From Vibrio owensii CAIM 1854 = LMG 25443 (GTDB taxonomy: Bacteria; Pseudomonadota; Gammaproteobacteria; Enterobacterales; Vibrionaceae), in NCBI RefSeq assembly GCF_000817815.1, contig NZ_JPRD01000005.1, positions 111,439 to 175,438 of the forward strand: a DNA stretch of 64,000 bases, in the 5' to 3' direction. Under the pieces are notes generated by a model. The model was given only the letters and a program-made list of their open reading frames with translations, ran no database searches and had not been told where the DNA came from. The translations under genes and the position numbers were made by a program. Numbering within the stretch: position 1 is the first letter of the stretch; each line of letters starts with the position of its first letter. Below, one piece after another: positions 50,456 through 59,451 of the stretch.

Positions 50456-51148
50456 CTAACCTTGGTTCGCCAATGGGAAATTGACCACCGTGGATGGAAT
50501 ACGAGTTGTGCTTGGCATCACCAGTTGCGGATAGTGGTGCTGGAAGTTGATATCGACGCTGCCTTTGCTCCAACCGCCTTTTCGTTTGAGAACTTCTACA
50601 CTCACACCTTGCTCATGACCTTGTAGCTTTAGGCTCAATGAAACAGGCAAAGACAAGCGATTTGTCATGTTAGGTTTGAGCATAAACAGAGGGCAGGAGC
50701 CTTGCTCACTCGCCACTTGCAGGCGTTTTACGTGGTGGATCTCTAGCTCATCTTGCCATAACAAAACGTTGGTACACACGCCGCTCTTGAGGCATTGCTC
50801 TGCTGCCCACAGCGCATCGCGTTGATGTTCAGGCGTGATTACCCATACTTGGTTGATGTCCAAGCCAATGCTGTGTAGGAACAATGAATTCATCAACGCT
50901 GGTGGTTGAATGAATGCCGTCACCCCTCTCGAAAGAGACGCTTCTAAATAAGGCGCAAGTAAGCGCAGTTCGCCAATGCTGCCAACAGATTCCATTTCCA
51001 CCACGCCGTGAGGAGGAAAGCCACCGCCAAGCAGGGCGTCGAGTTCAGGGAAACCTGATCTATTAAGGAACTGATGCTCGTCCGCTTTGGTCAAATTTGC
51101 TTGCCAAACAAGGTGTTGGCTTTTTAAGTGTTGGATGATGTCTTGCAT
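50456..51148 (-). CDS. imuA: ImuA, RecA-like mutasome protein
   Basis: The 230-residue RecA/SulA-like protein starts the SOS mutasome operon. FPELDALLGGGFPPHGVVEMES resembles the RecA N-terminal LD.LLGGGLP.G motif, but the P-loop lysine is missing (GSIGELRL instead of GxxxxGKT), consistent with an adaptor rather than an ATPase. Only 11 bases separate the start from a perfect LexA box. Confidence 0.9.
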   Translation of the reverse strand: MQDIIQHLKSQHLVWQANLTKADEHQFLNRSGFPELDALLGGGFPPHGVVEMESVGSIGELRLLAPYLEASLSRGVTAFIQPPALMNSLFLHSIGLDINQVWVITPEHQRDALWAAEQCLKSGVCTNVLLWQDELEIHHVKRLQVASEQGSCPLFMLKPNMTNRLSLPVSLSLKLQGHEQGVSVEVLKRKGGWSKGSVDINFQHHYPQLVMPSTTRIPSTVVNFPLANQG

Positions 51149-51158
51149 AAATAAATAC

Positions 51159-51174
51159 CTGTATATATGTACAG
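51159..51174. promoter_or_regulatory. LexA (SOS) box of the imuA-imuB-dnaE2 operon
   Basis: CTGTATATATGTACAG is a perfect CTGT-N8-ACAG palindrome with an alternating AT core, 11 bases upstream of the imuA start. It is the last element clearly belonging to the resident chromosome before the GMT genes begin. Confidence 0.92.
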
Positions 51175-51264
51175 TATATTTCTGTAATGGAAAGTCGCAA
51201 GATTTTTATAGGCAGAAATACGAAAAAAGGCAGCGTTTGTTATATATAGTAACTTAAAGGGTGT

Positions 51265-51335
51265 ATATTGTGTATTAAGGCAGAGAAATCTGCCTTTTTA
51301 TTGCTCAATTATTAATGCGGGTATATAGTGTATTA
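51265..51335 (+). repeat. Near-identical direct repeats at the island's left end
   Basis: ATATTGTGTATTA (51265-51277) and ATATAGTGTATTA (51323-51335) differ by one base and start 58 bases apart, each preceded by GGGT. A terminator stands between them. Repeats like these in front of a tyrosine recombinase gene are often its arm-binding sites. Confidence 0.55.
51277..51301 (+). terminator. Terminator upstream of gmtY
   Basis: AAGGCAGA and TCTGCCTT around GAAA, followed by TTTATT. No plus-strand gene precedes it, so it probably shields the island operon from outside transcription. Confidence 0.65.
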
Positions 51336-51365
51336 CGTGTACATTATGTATAGAGAAAGCATAAT

Positions 51366-52823
51366 TTGTCATCAGTAAAAGTCAGAGCGACGATTGTAGA
51401 GGACAATACGGGCATCAAAAGCCAACTGCCTATCTTGCTAACTGAGCAAGGAGAGTTAAGTACGGTCACAGACTACCTACTCAAGCTAGAGGCGGACGGT
51501 GTGAGTATCTCCGTCATGAATGGGTTTATTCAAGCGGTGTCCTTGTTGCTGGATTATATGGAAGCTAACAGAGGGTTGTTTGACGATCCGAAGTTGCTCT
51601 TTCAGACCTTTTCTAAGCGGTTGTATACAGGAACGATTGGTGAGGATGGACTTGACCCATCAGGTTTGTATTGGGTGCCAAGTTCAACCAGTAATGTCAA
51701 TAAACATATTCACCGACTGACGGCATTCACCAATTGGTTGGCAGACAAGCAAGGCACTGCGCCGATGAATCCCTTGCGTGATGCCACCCCGCATGAGCAA
51801 CGATTGAATTACGCTGCATGGTATCGCAAAAACCAAAATGACTTCCTTGGTCATATTGAAGATAAGACCGTCAATAAAACCATCCGTAAAGCGCGAACCA
51901 TTAAGGGACGCACACCTCTCACCAAAACCGAAGATGACGCTATCGCCTTTCCTGAAAAGCATTGGGAAGATTTTTATATGAACGGTATTGGTGGCGCAAG
52001 CGATCCACGAGTGGCACTCAGGGACAAATTAATACTCCTACTCATGCACGGTGGCGGACTGCGCGAAAGCGAGGCTTTAACCCTTTGGGTGACAGATGTG
52101 TTTGAAGATCCCTATAACCCAGATAGTGCAATCGTTCGAATTTACAATGAAGTCGATGGCAAAGCGCCAAATGACCCTGAAGTTCGTTCTAAAAATCAAA
52201 CTAGAGAGACGTACTTAAAAGAAAAGTATGCACGTATCCCTCGCCAGCGCATGAAAGGCACAGCACATCTTGGTTGGAAAAACCGTGTGGTTGACCATAA
52301 AGACAACTACATACAGGTTCAGTGGTTTCCCACCGACTATGGCAAAGTGTTTATGTCACTGTGGAAAAACTATCAAAAGTACCGCGCCAACATCGACTGT
52401 CACCACCCTTATGCGTTTATTTCTTTTCATCACAGTGCCTTCGGCAACCCTTACACCATCAACGCTTTCCATGATAATTACGCCAACGGCTTGAAACGCA
52501 TTGGTTTGGAGCAAAGCAAGGCTGAAGGTAAAGACCCTCACGGGCATCGTCATAATTACGGTAGACGATTAGAATGCTCAGGATTGAACCCGTTGGTGAT
52601 TCGACGCTGTATGCACCATAAGTCCCTAGATTCACAAATACCCTACACAGGCAAAGGTCAGCAGGAAATCTCTGACGAACTCACCCAAGCCACACAGCAA
52701 CTGGCAAACCCTGAATCCAAAATTAACGCGCTCGACTGGAAAGCACTGGTCGAGCACGGTTTTGATGACATCGACCCGCAGGGTTACTTCACTGGCAAAC
52801 ATCCAAAATTGAGGGGCAAATAA
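51366..52823 (+). CDS. gmtY: Gamma-mobile-trio recombinase GmtY
   Basis: Tyrosine recombinase of 485 residues, the first of the three proteins that define GMT islands. The catalytic set is visible: R233 in GGGLRESEALTL, H392-x-x-R395 in PHGHRHNYGRR, H418 in MHHKS and the nucleophile Y427 in SQIPYTG, spaced as in phage integrases (H to Y nine residues). The N-terminal about 180 residues should be the core-binding domain. The start is TTG with a weak GAGAAAG site; no better start is in frame. Its stop shares one base with the gmtZ start (TAATG). Confidence 0.9.
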   Translation: MSSVKVRATIVEDNTGIKSQLPILLTEQGELSTVTDYLLKLEADGVSISVMNGFIQAVSLLLDYMEANRGLFDDPKLLFQTFSKRLYTGTIGEDGLDPSGLYWVPSSTSNVNKHIHRLTAFTNWLADKQGTAPMNPLRDATPHEQRLNYAAWYRKNQNDFLGHIEDKTVNKTIRKARTIKGRTPLTKTEDDAIAFPEKHWEDFYMNGIGGASDPRVALRDKLILLLMHGGGLRESEALTLWVTDVFEDPYNPDSAIVRIYNEVDGKAPNDPEVRSKNQTRETYLKEKYARIPRQRMKGTAHLGWKNRVVDHKDNYIQVQWFPTDYGKVFMSLWKNYQKYRANIDCHHPYAFISFHHSAFGNPYTINAFHDNYANGLKRIGLEQSKAEGKDPHGHRHNYGRRLECSGLNPLVIRRCMHHKSLDSQIPYTGKGQQEISDELTQATQQLANPESKINALDWKALVEHGFDDIDPQGYFTGKHPKLRGK

Positions 52824-55492
52824 TGGCGATAAAAGGCAAAAAACAGGACGGACGCTCAACGGATTTAACCTTCTCATGGATGCTCACCACGCTTGGTGCG
52901 GAGTGGCAACAATGGCAAGAGCTAGCGGCAGAGTGGATGGCGATACAAATTACATCGACTGACCGCAAGCGAAAAGCTTTGGTAGAATTCTTTGAAACTT
53001 ATCTTCTTGAGTGTGCGCCTTATGCAGCAGGCGATGTTTCATTGTTTTTCACTGGATATAAAGGACATTATTGCAATTCTGAGGAGTTCCAAAAAGCTTT
53101 AACACAGCAAGGCCTCTCAGATTATAGATCTCTTGCGGATTACATAAATATTAGTGTTGAATTCACTAATTTTGTTATTGAAAAAGTGTTCTCGGAAGAA
53201 GATGACAATGGCAACCTTGTTCCATTGGTTAAAAACCCGCTCAGTAGGGTCAAAAAGCAAGGTAAAGCGACTGAAACCGTCCGTAACCCTCTGCCGTATC
53301 GCTACATTCAGGACTTACGCCAAATCCTTTGCCCGTTACCTGACAAAACCGAACTCACCGTCATTGAGCAAAATCTTAAACAAGGTGAAACTTTATTACC
53401 TGCTTATCACTACCGCGATTTCAAACACTGGACATGGGCGCAGCAGCAATCAGGACAAGGAAAAAGAGGTGGCGATGGTTACTGGTTTGAAGTAGCCCCA
53501 GAGCTGATTGATAAAACCGACCCTGACTGCGTGTGGCGTACTAAAGAAGTGACTCGCAAAGGTGAGAGTATCACCCTTCACCAAATTTGGTCGCCCGTTA
53601 AAGCGATGGTAATTTTCATTAAGCTACACCTGCCATTGCGTACCTATCAGGTGCGTATGCTGGACAGTGGTGAGGCCGATACATGGCGCTATGAGCAAGG
53701 GCAATGGGTACTTAACACCAAACATGCCTTCGTACTTGGCAACGAAAAACGCCCATTTGGGAAAGGTATTTTCCGCCGCATACACGACACCATGACAGGA
53801 CTGTGCTCCACAGGCTTGTACATCAACACCAACAAAACCGCTGACCAAAATAAAGACGAACTTGAGCGGGGTTACATTATTTCTTGGCAAAACGAGGAAG
53901 TGTTGTACTGGTTGGAAAAGTTACGTAACTGGCAAGAAAAATACAACCCGATTACAAAACCTACCGATTGCGCCACCCTGCTCAAAAAGCACATTGGTTT
54001 TAAAAAATCGAATAAACAGCAAGAAAGTATGGGGGAAATTACCTTTCTGTTTCGTGATGCAGCAGCCAAGGGAGAAGATAAATACAAGCCAGTCCAAGAT
54101 ATATCTCCTACGTTTTTATGGTATCGACTCCTATTGGCATTAGAAAATCACCTCGCAGAGCAAGGTAATGCCTTGGATAACGGAGAACGTTTGAAACTGG
54201 TTGTGGACTACCCAGAGGGTACGCCAGAACGGAATAAGGTTGCCACACTCTTTCCTTTACACTGTTTGCGAGTCTCACTCATCACGGCGTATACGATGGA
54301 CACGCAATTACCACTGCCTGTGATTTCTAAGCTATTAGCTGGGCATACACGCCTGCTGATGACCATCTATTACAACAAAATTACCCCGTCCGTGATGGCA
54401 GAGAAAATGGATGAAGCGCATGGTGAATTGGATGCCAAATCCAAACAATCAGTGCGCAACTTCCTTAAGGATGCCTCAATGGAACAAATCCAATGCAAGA
54501 TGGTGTATCACAGCGATGACAGCATTCAGGCGGTCTTGGCTAACCGCAATCCAATCGGTTGGGAAGAACGCTCGTGTGGATTGTGTTTGGTCGGGGGCAA
54601 CACAGTGAAATCGGATGAAGTGAGTACTCTTGGTGGTTGCTGGAATGGTGGAGAGTTGATTAAAGATTCAAAAACCGCTGCCAATCGGGTTTATGCCAGC
54701 GTGCCACACGGCTCTGAAAACTGTATCCGCTGCCGTTGGTTTATTACCGAAGCACGATACCTACCTGCGCTTAATGCGCACTTCAATCAACTAAGTTACA
54801 AAGCGCATCAGGCCGCGAACCTATCTGTTGAGATTGAAGGTGAACTGGAAGCCCTCAAAGACGAACAGTTCTTTTGTGAAGATCAAGGTAAGCCGTTTAT
54901 CAAACACGATGAACTGCAAGCCTTGCAGCGCCGCTATGAAAAACAGCAAGTCGAAGCGGATGAATACGCCAAAGACTGGATTGCGTGCTTTGAACTTATC
55001 AACAAAATCATTCGTGTTGAAGAGACCAGAAATGAAGATGACAGCAAAGATAAACTGATTGCGGTTGGCTCTGAGCAAGATGTCAGCCATGCCTTAAAGT
55101 TTATCGAAACCGACTCTGAGTTACTGCATCTATCACTGCTTTGTGATGATGCAGAATTCTTTCCTGATTTACAGGACGAACTGCGTAAAACCCCTGCTAT
55201 TCAAAAGCGCTCGATGCAACTCAGTCGTGTGCTAATGAAAAAAGGCTTTGAGCCAATTTTCATGGAAATGGACGACAAACAACAGCTCATCGCTGCCAAT
55301 GCCATGCTCCGCCAAATGGCGAAAATCGCTGACCCTGACGACAAACTTGAAGGCTACCGCAAGGTGGCGAACTACATCGAAGCGGGTGAATACCTGACCG
55401 ATAACAAACTGCTCTCTCAGGGTATTCATGCACTGACTGATAAAGCCATTAATCTAGATGGCATCGCACTGCCGAACTTATTGGAGGACTAA
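52823..55492 (+). CDS. gmtZ: Gamma-mobile-trio integrase GmtZ (VPA1269 family)
   Basis: Large 889-residue protein, the second member of the trio. Residues 480-517 carry a tyrosine-recombinase C-terminal signature: H480-x-x-R483 (LHCLRV), G507-H508 and Y517 (LAGHTRLLMTIYY), so it is probably a second active recombinase. After it comes a possible zinc site (C585-x-x-C588 and C634-x-x-C637) and a helical, charged C-terminal third. Each end overlaps its neighbour by one base (TAATG), so it is translationally coupled to gmtY and gmtX. Confidence 0.88.
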   Translation: MAIKGKKQDGRSTDLTFSWMLTTLGAEWQQWQELAAEWMAIQITSTDRKRKALVEFFETYLLECAPYAAGDVSLFFTGYKGHYCNSEEFQKALTQQGLSDYRSLADYINISVEFTNFVIEKVFSEEDDNGNLVPLVKNPLSRVKKQGKATETVRNPLPYRYIQDLRQILCPLPDKTELTVIEQNLKQGETLLPAYHYRDFKHWTWAQQQSGQGKRGGDGYWFEVAPELIDKTDPDCVWRTKEVTRKGESITLHQIWSPVKAMVIFIKLHLPLRTYQVRMLDSGEADTWRYEQGQWVLNTKHAFVLGNEKRPFGKGIFRRIHDTMTGLCSTGLYINTNKTADQNKDELERGYIISWQNEEVLYWLEKLRNWQEKYNPITKPTDCATLLKKHIGFKKSNKQQESMGEITFLFRDAAAKGEDKYKPVQDISPTFLWYRLLLALENHLAEQGNALDNGERLKLVVDYPEGTPERNKVATLFPLHCLRVSLITAYTMDTQLPLPVISKLLAGHTRLLMTIYYNKITPSVMAEKMDEAHGELDAKSKQSVRNFLKDASMEQIQCKMVYHSDDSIQAVLANRNPIGWEERSCGLCLVGGNTVKSDEVSTLGGCWNGGELIKDSKTAANRVYASVPHGSENCIRCRWFITEARYLPALNAHFNQLSYKAHQAANLSVEIEGELEALKDEQFFCEDQGKPFIKHDELQALQRRYEKQQVEADEYAKDWIACFELINKIIRVEETRNEDDSKDKLIAVGSEQDVSHALKFIETDSELLHLSLLCDDAEFFPDLQDELRKTPAIQKRSMQLSRVLMKKGFEPIFMEMDDKQQLIAANAMLRQMAKIADPDDKLEGYRKVANYIEAGEYLTDNKLLSQGIHALTDKAINLDGIALPNLLED

Positions 55493-56169
55493 TGGAACTT
55501 GATATTGATGTCATTCTGGCTGACTTAAAAGAAGGTAAAGTGCCTCGCACGCAACAAAACCTCGATAAGCTCAACGACACGCTGAAAGCCTATGCAGAAT
55601 CAGGTCAGCGCGACTTCTCTATTACGCAAATTGGGCGAGTATCTGCTGAAAATGGCGGATTGGCGTATGAGGCTTTGCGTGCTACCCGTAATAAGCACTA
55701 CCGAACGCTCATCGAAGCATGGGCAGCAAAGTGCAATACCAGTACCAAAAAACCGCTATCCAACACCTCACGGTCTAAATCCATACCTGCGGATAATAAA
55801 CTGTTAGAACGCATCCCAGATCCTGCGGTACGCGCCTTGTTTGGTCAAATCATTGCCGAGCGTAACCGCTACCGCAAAGAGGTCAATTTGCTCAAGCAAC
55901 ACGCCAATATCACCATCGACAAACGCCCTGTACGCCAGTTTGACACCACCACAGAACCAAGCGTGGAAGTGCTGCCATCCCTATCAGGCGTACTCACCGA
56001 ATCAGAGAAAAAAGCCTTAGCGTATGCAATTTCTGATGAATGTATGGACAAGAACAACTGGCAAACTACTCAGGCGGGTCAGGTGAAAGAGATGGAATAC
56101 AACAGTGAAGTATTCCCTAGAGGCTTTGTCACAGGACTTCGCAAACTATTGGGTGAGGTAGATGACTAA
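55492..56169 (+). CDS. gmtX: Gamma-mobile-trio protein GmtX
   Basis: The third trio protein, 225 residues, mostly helical and charged, with no recognised catalytic motif. The middle (AERNRYRKEVNLLKQHANI, about residues 122-140) looks like a coiled coil. By position after two recombinases it may be an accessory DNA-binding or architectural protein, as the small third protein of Tn554-like elements is thought to be; this is inference. One-base overlaps on both sides. Confidence 0.85.
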   Translation: MELDIDVILADLKEGKVPRTQQNLDKLNDTLKAYAESGQRDFSITQIGRVSAENGGLAYEALRATRNKHYRTLIEAWAAKCNTSTKKPLSNTSRSKSIPADNKLLERIPDPAVRALFGQIIAERNRYRKEVNLLKQHANITIDKRPVRQFDTTTEPSVEVLPSLSGVLTESEKKALAYAISDECMDKNNWQTTQAGQVKEMEYNSEVFPRGFVTGLRKLLGEVDD

Positions 56170-56606
56170 TGGCAAGTGGGCAGCAGAAAGCGCAGCAAAA
56201 CCTTGAGGCATTTGAGGTCTGGAAAGCCACGCAGACGGACGATGAGTTTAAACAAATCGTATTCCGAGGTCAGCTTAATCGTATCGAAGTGGCAAAGGGT
56301 ATTGGTTGTGGCAAATCGGCGTTAAACCAAAATCCTGCCCTCAAGAAAGCACTTAAAACCTTAGAGGACGAGCTGCGCATGAAGGGTATCCTGCCACCGT
56401 TGAGCGACGCTGCCAAGAAGAATGAGGGCAAACCCCAAGCCTACGATAATACCGCGACCCGTAAGTTGCTTGATTCGAAGCGGGTTTCTTCGTTAGAGGC
56501 TGAAAATATTGAATTGAAAGCCAAGGTCAAGGAGCTTGAAAAGCGACTTGAGCGCTTCGGTGAGCTATCTGAAACCTTGTCTGAAATGGGATTGATGCCA
56601 CGATGA
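56169..56606 (+). CDS. VPA1267-family protein
   Basis: A 145-residue protein of the family named after V. parahaemolyticus VPA1267, found just downstream of the trio in GMT islands. The N-terminal half has a helix-turn-helix-like stretch (LNRIEVAKGIGCGKSALNQNPALKKAL, about residues 36-62); the C-terminus is a coiled coil (LEAENIELKAKVKELEKRLERF, about 112-133). It looks like a small DNA-binding protein, perhaps a recombination directionality factor or regulator; not shown. It overlaps the helicase gene by 4 bases (ATGA). Confidence 0.78.
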   Translation: MASGQQKAQQNLEAFEVWKATQTDDEFKQIVFRGQLNRIEVAKGIGCGKSALNQNPALKKALKTLEDELRMKGILPPLSDAAKKNEGKPQAYDNTATRKLLDSKRVSSLEAENIELKAKVKELEKRLERFGELSETLSEMGLMPR

Positions 56607-58768
56607 GTATTGCTTTGCATGAAGACCAGATGCGCGTGACCAGTATCCCTTACCGCTCGACCAAGATGGTGATATTCAGCGGTGTGCCGCTGGCGAAGAA
56701 CTCTTATAAAACCAATAGTGGCAAGTATTACGTCACTATCAAAGCCGACCCCGACAGCATCCCTGTGCTACCCACGTTGGGTCAGCATTGGTCAGTCAAG
56801 GGCGCTCGCCAGATAGAAAATATGAAGATGGGTGATTATGTGATGCAGCAGCACACGTATGAATCACCCAAACATATTGAATGCACCTTGCCCGAAACGG
56901 GTGAGCAACTGATACGCTTTATCGCCAGAGAAAGTGACTTCAAGGGCATTGGCGAAAGCAAAGCTAGGGCGCTCTGGCAGCTCTTGGGTAAAGACTTCCA
57001 TGCCACACTGAGAAATGACACCCTAGAGTCCAGAAAGCGTCTGACATCGATTCTGAGTGAAGATTCAGTGGAATCGCTCTTTAAGGGGTACGTCAAATAC
57101 AAAAATCTGGCGCATTGCAATTGGATGAGTGAGCACAACATCCCCGCCAGTGTGCAGCAACGGCTGCTCAAGCATCACGGTGAAGCCTCCATAGAGGTCA
57201 TCCAGCATAATCCTTATGCTTTGATGGGCTTTGGCCTTTCGTTCAGTGCCATTGAAGATATTATCAAGGTAACGGATTTTAAGAGCGATGTTGCGAAGGA
57301 TGACCCAAGAAGGCTCAGCGCTGCTCTGGAAATGGCGATTCGCAAGGAGATTGAAAAAGGTCACACCTATACCACTCATGCCAATGTGCGCCCTTACCTC
57401 AACAAACTATTGAAAGACAAAACACTGGTCACTCAGGCGTTCCAATCAGGTCATGATAAAGCTCAGTATATTTTGAATCCCGACACAGGAGCCTACCATC
57501 CAACCGCGCAACTTCTGATGGAAAGTGTCGTTGCCAAACGGCTAAATACACTGATTAAGCGAAATGACTTATTTGATGAAAACGCCAATGCTGCGTATTG
57601 CTCTGCGGTTGCGGAGCTTCCCTACGAATTAACTCCTAAACAAATCGAAGCCGTAACAACGTGTCTGGATAATTCGGTAAGCTGTATTACGGGCGGTGCA
57701 GGAACAGGCAAGACAACGGTACTCAAAACGGCTCTCAGGGCATATCATCAACTTGGATTTGAAATCCACGCCGTTGCGCTCAGCGGTCGTGCTGCAATGA
57801 GACTTCATGAGTCCATCGGTTTTGTTACCTCAACCATTGCCAAATTGCTGCGTGAAGACCCCATAGAACCCAGTGTCGAGCAAACAAATCACCTACTGGT
57901 GATTGATGAGGCAAGCATGATTGACTTGCCAACCATGTATCGTCTTGTAAATCACACTCACCCCTCTGTACGATTGATATTCACTGGCGACCCCGACCAA
58001 CTTCCACCAATCGGCTGCGGCAAGGTGTTGGCAGACATCGTTGAAGCAAAAACGGTGGCTAATACGAAGTTAGATATCGTCAAGAGACAGGAAGGTTCAA
58101 CGGGTATCCCCGAATACTCAAAGCTCATCAATCAAGGTGTGGTGCCTGATCGATTAAGTACGGGAGCAATACACTTTCACGAAACTAGTAAAACAGACAT
58201 TGCCAAAGTCTGTTGTGAGCTTTACCAACAGTCCCCTGATAACAGTCGCGTCATGGCTCCAACCAAGACACTCGTATCAGAAATCAATAAACTCATTCAG
58301 CAAGCGGCTAACCCAGATAGCATCAGCCTTGAATTCGAAATCAATGGCGACAGGTTCTTTCTGCCACTTCGCCTTAATGATACGGTGTTATTTACACAAA
58401 ATCATTATGACAAAGGCATTCAGAATGGCTCACTTGGCACACTAACCAGCGTCAACCCCTCTGGTGATAGTTACGGTAAAGTGACGCTAGATACAGGTGA
58501 AAAGATCGAGATAACACAATCCGTTCTTGACTGCATGGAACTGGGCTATGCAATTACCTTACACAAAGCCCAAGGCTCACAGTTCCCACGCATCATTATC
58601 GCGCTGCAAAACGGAAGAATAGTAGATAGAGCATGGCTCTATACGGCAATCACGAGAGCTGAAAGTGAAATCCATATCGTTGGTAGTAGTGATGACATGA
58701 AGCAGATCACCGAGGCACCTAGTCACTCTCACAAGCGGAATAGCTATCTGAAAGAGCTACTCGGTTAG
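56603..58768 (+). CDS. RecD2-like superfamily 1B DNA helicase
   Basis: The 721-residue protein has a helix-hairpin-helix-rich N-terminal part (FKGIGESKARALWQLLGKDF, about residues 112-131), Walker A GGAGTGKTT (364-372), Walker B VIDEASM, GDPDQLPPIG (motif III region) and a UvrD_C_2 end with AITLHKAQGSQF. This is the layout of RecD2/TraA-type 5'-3' helicases, not of the RecD subunit of RecBCD, since no recB or recC is near. Overlap with the preceding gene makes it the fifth gene of the gmt operon. It may process DNA ends during island movement or act as cargo (defence); neither is shown. Confidence 0.85.
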   Translation: MSIALHEDQMRVTSIPYRSTKMVIFSGVPLAKNSYKTNSGKYYVTIKADPDSIPVLPTLGQHWSVKGARQIENMKMGDYVMQQHTYESPKHIECTLPETGEQLIRFIARESDFKGIGESKARALWQLLGKDFHATLRNDTLESRKRLTSILSEDSVESLFKGYVKYKNLAHCNWMSEHNIPASVQQRLLKHHGEASIEVIQHNPYALMGFGLSFSAIEDIIKVTDFKSDVAKDDPRRLSAALEMAIRKEIEKGHTYTTHANVRPYLNKLLKDKTLVTQAFQSGHDKAQYILNPDTGAYHPTAQLLMESVVAKRLNTLIKRNDLFDENANAAYCSAVAELPYELTPKQIEAVTTCLDNSVSCITGGAGTGKTTVLKTALRAYHQLGFEIHAVALSGRAAMRLHESIGFVTSTIAKLLREDPIEPSVEQTNHLLVIDEASMIDLPTMYRLVNHTHPSVRLIFTGDPDQLPPIGCGKVLADIVEAKTVANTKLDIVKRQEGSTGIPEYSKLINQGVVPDRLSTGAIHFHETSKTDIAKVCCELYQQSPDNSRVMAPTKTLVSEINKLIQQAANPDSISLEFEINGDRFFLPLRLNDTVLFTQNHYDKGIQNGSLGTLTSVNPSGDSYGKVTLDTGEKIEITQSVLDCMELGYAITLHKAQGSQFPRIIIALQNGRIVDRAWLYTAITRAESEIHIVGSSDDMKQITEAPSHSHKRNSYLKELLG

Positions 58769-58968
58769 CAGTTTCAAACTCGTTTTTGCCCCAAAATGTG
58801 TTTAGAACGCAGTAAAATCTCATAAGAACAATTTGTTCAACAGCCTTTTGACTAAATTCAGGGCATGAAATTCAAGAATCAAACTGTTTCGCAATTGCGC
58901 AACAATGGCGTGGTATCTTAAACCTGATTTAAGCACTTAAGTGTTACACAGACTCTCATGATCTTGAT
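58769..58968. other. Gap after the gmt operon
   Basis: No gene. AT-rich, with short palindromes (ACTTAAGT near 58937) but no clear T-tailed terminator. It lies between convergent genes. Confidence 0.4.
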
Positions 58969-59379
58969 TTACAGTATTCGGGGGAATTTCATTTTTCTAA
59001 CGGTAACTTTTGAGTACGTCATAGAGGATTGCTTAAATGCCTGCTTAAGACGTTTGTTAGCCATCTTTATTTTACTAAGTCTACGTTGTTCAATGACTTC
59101 TTTCACATCAATCTTTGGCGCATCTTCTGATTCAACTTTTTCCACTTTCAATTCCCAATAACCGATCCCGTATAGGACAAAATCATGCAGTTCTTCGTCC
59201 CAATATAAGCGTTTCTGTATGCAATTTAAGCATCTATTCATACAATAGGCAAAGTCACAGGTCATTTTGGGATCGATACGTCTGCTATTGAGATAAAACT
59301 TAACAAGGCAGTATGCTTTAGAATTCGCAACAACCAGACTCTTTCCTAAAACAGGAACGCAGTCGTTATAACTAGTCAT
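58969..59379 (-). CDS. Cysteine-rich protein of unknown function
   Basis: The ATG at 59379 gives 136 residues; the frame is open further to a TTG at 59451 but that would run to the start of the divergent lipoprotein gene. The N-terminal half is cysteine-rich (CVPVL, YCLVKF, CDFAYCMNRCLNCIQ with a C-x4-C-x3-C-x2-C cluster near residues 51-63), suggesting a metal site; the C-terminal third is basic and helical. I do not recognise it. Its position in GMT cargo makes a defence or effector-linked role possible but unproven. Confidence 0.5.
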   Translation of the reverse strand: MTSYNDCVPVLGKSLVVANSKAYCLVKFYLNSRRIDPKMTCDFAYCMNRCLNCIQKRLYWDEELHDFVLYGIGYWELKVEKVESEDAPKIDVKEVIEQRRLSKIKMANKRLKQAFKQSSMTYSKVTVRKMKFPRIL

Positions 59380-59451
59380 ACAGTGGCTTTGAAACTGTTC
59401 TCTCCTTTTATTTTTGCGTAAAATATGCTCATAAAGTAAAAGGAATACCAA

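Noticed and set aside
56603..58768. RecD subunit of RecBCD
   Set aside because: No recB or recC nearby; N-terminal layout and operon position fit a RecD2-like helicase of the island.
59380..59451. TTG start extending the cysteine-rich protein
   Set aside because: It would run up to the start codon of the divergent lipoprotein gene, leaving no control region; no ribosome-binding site.
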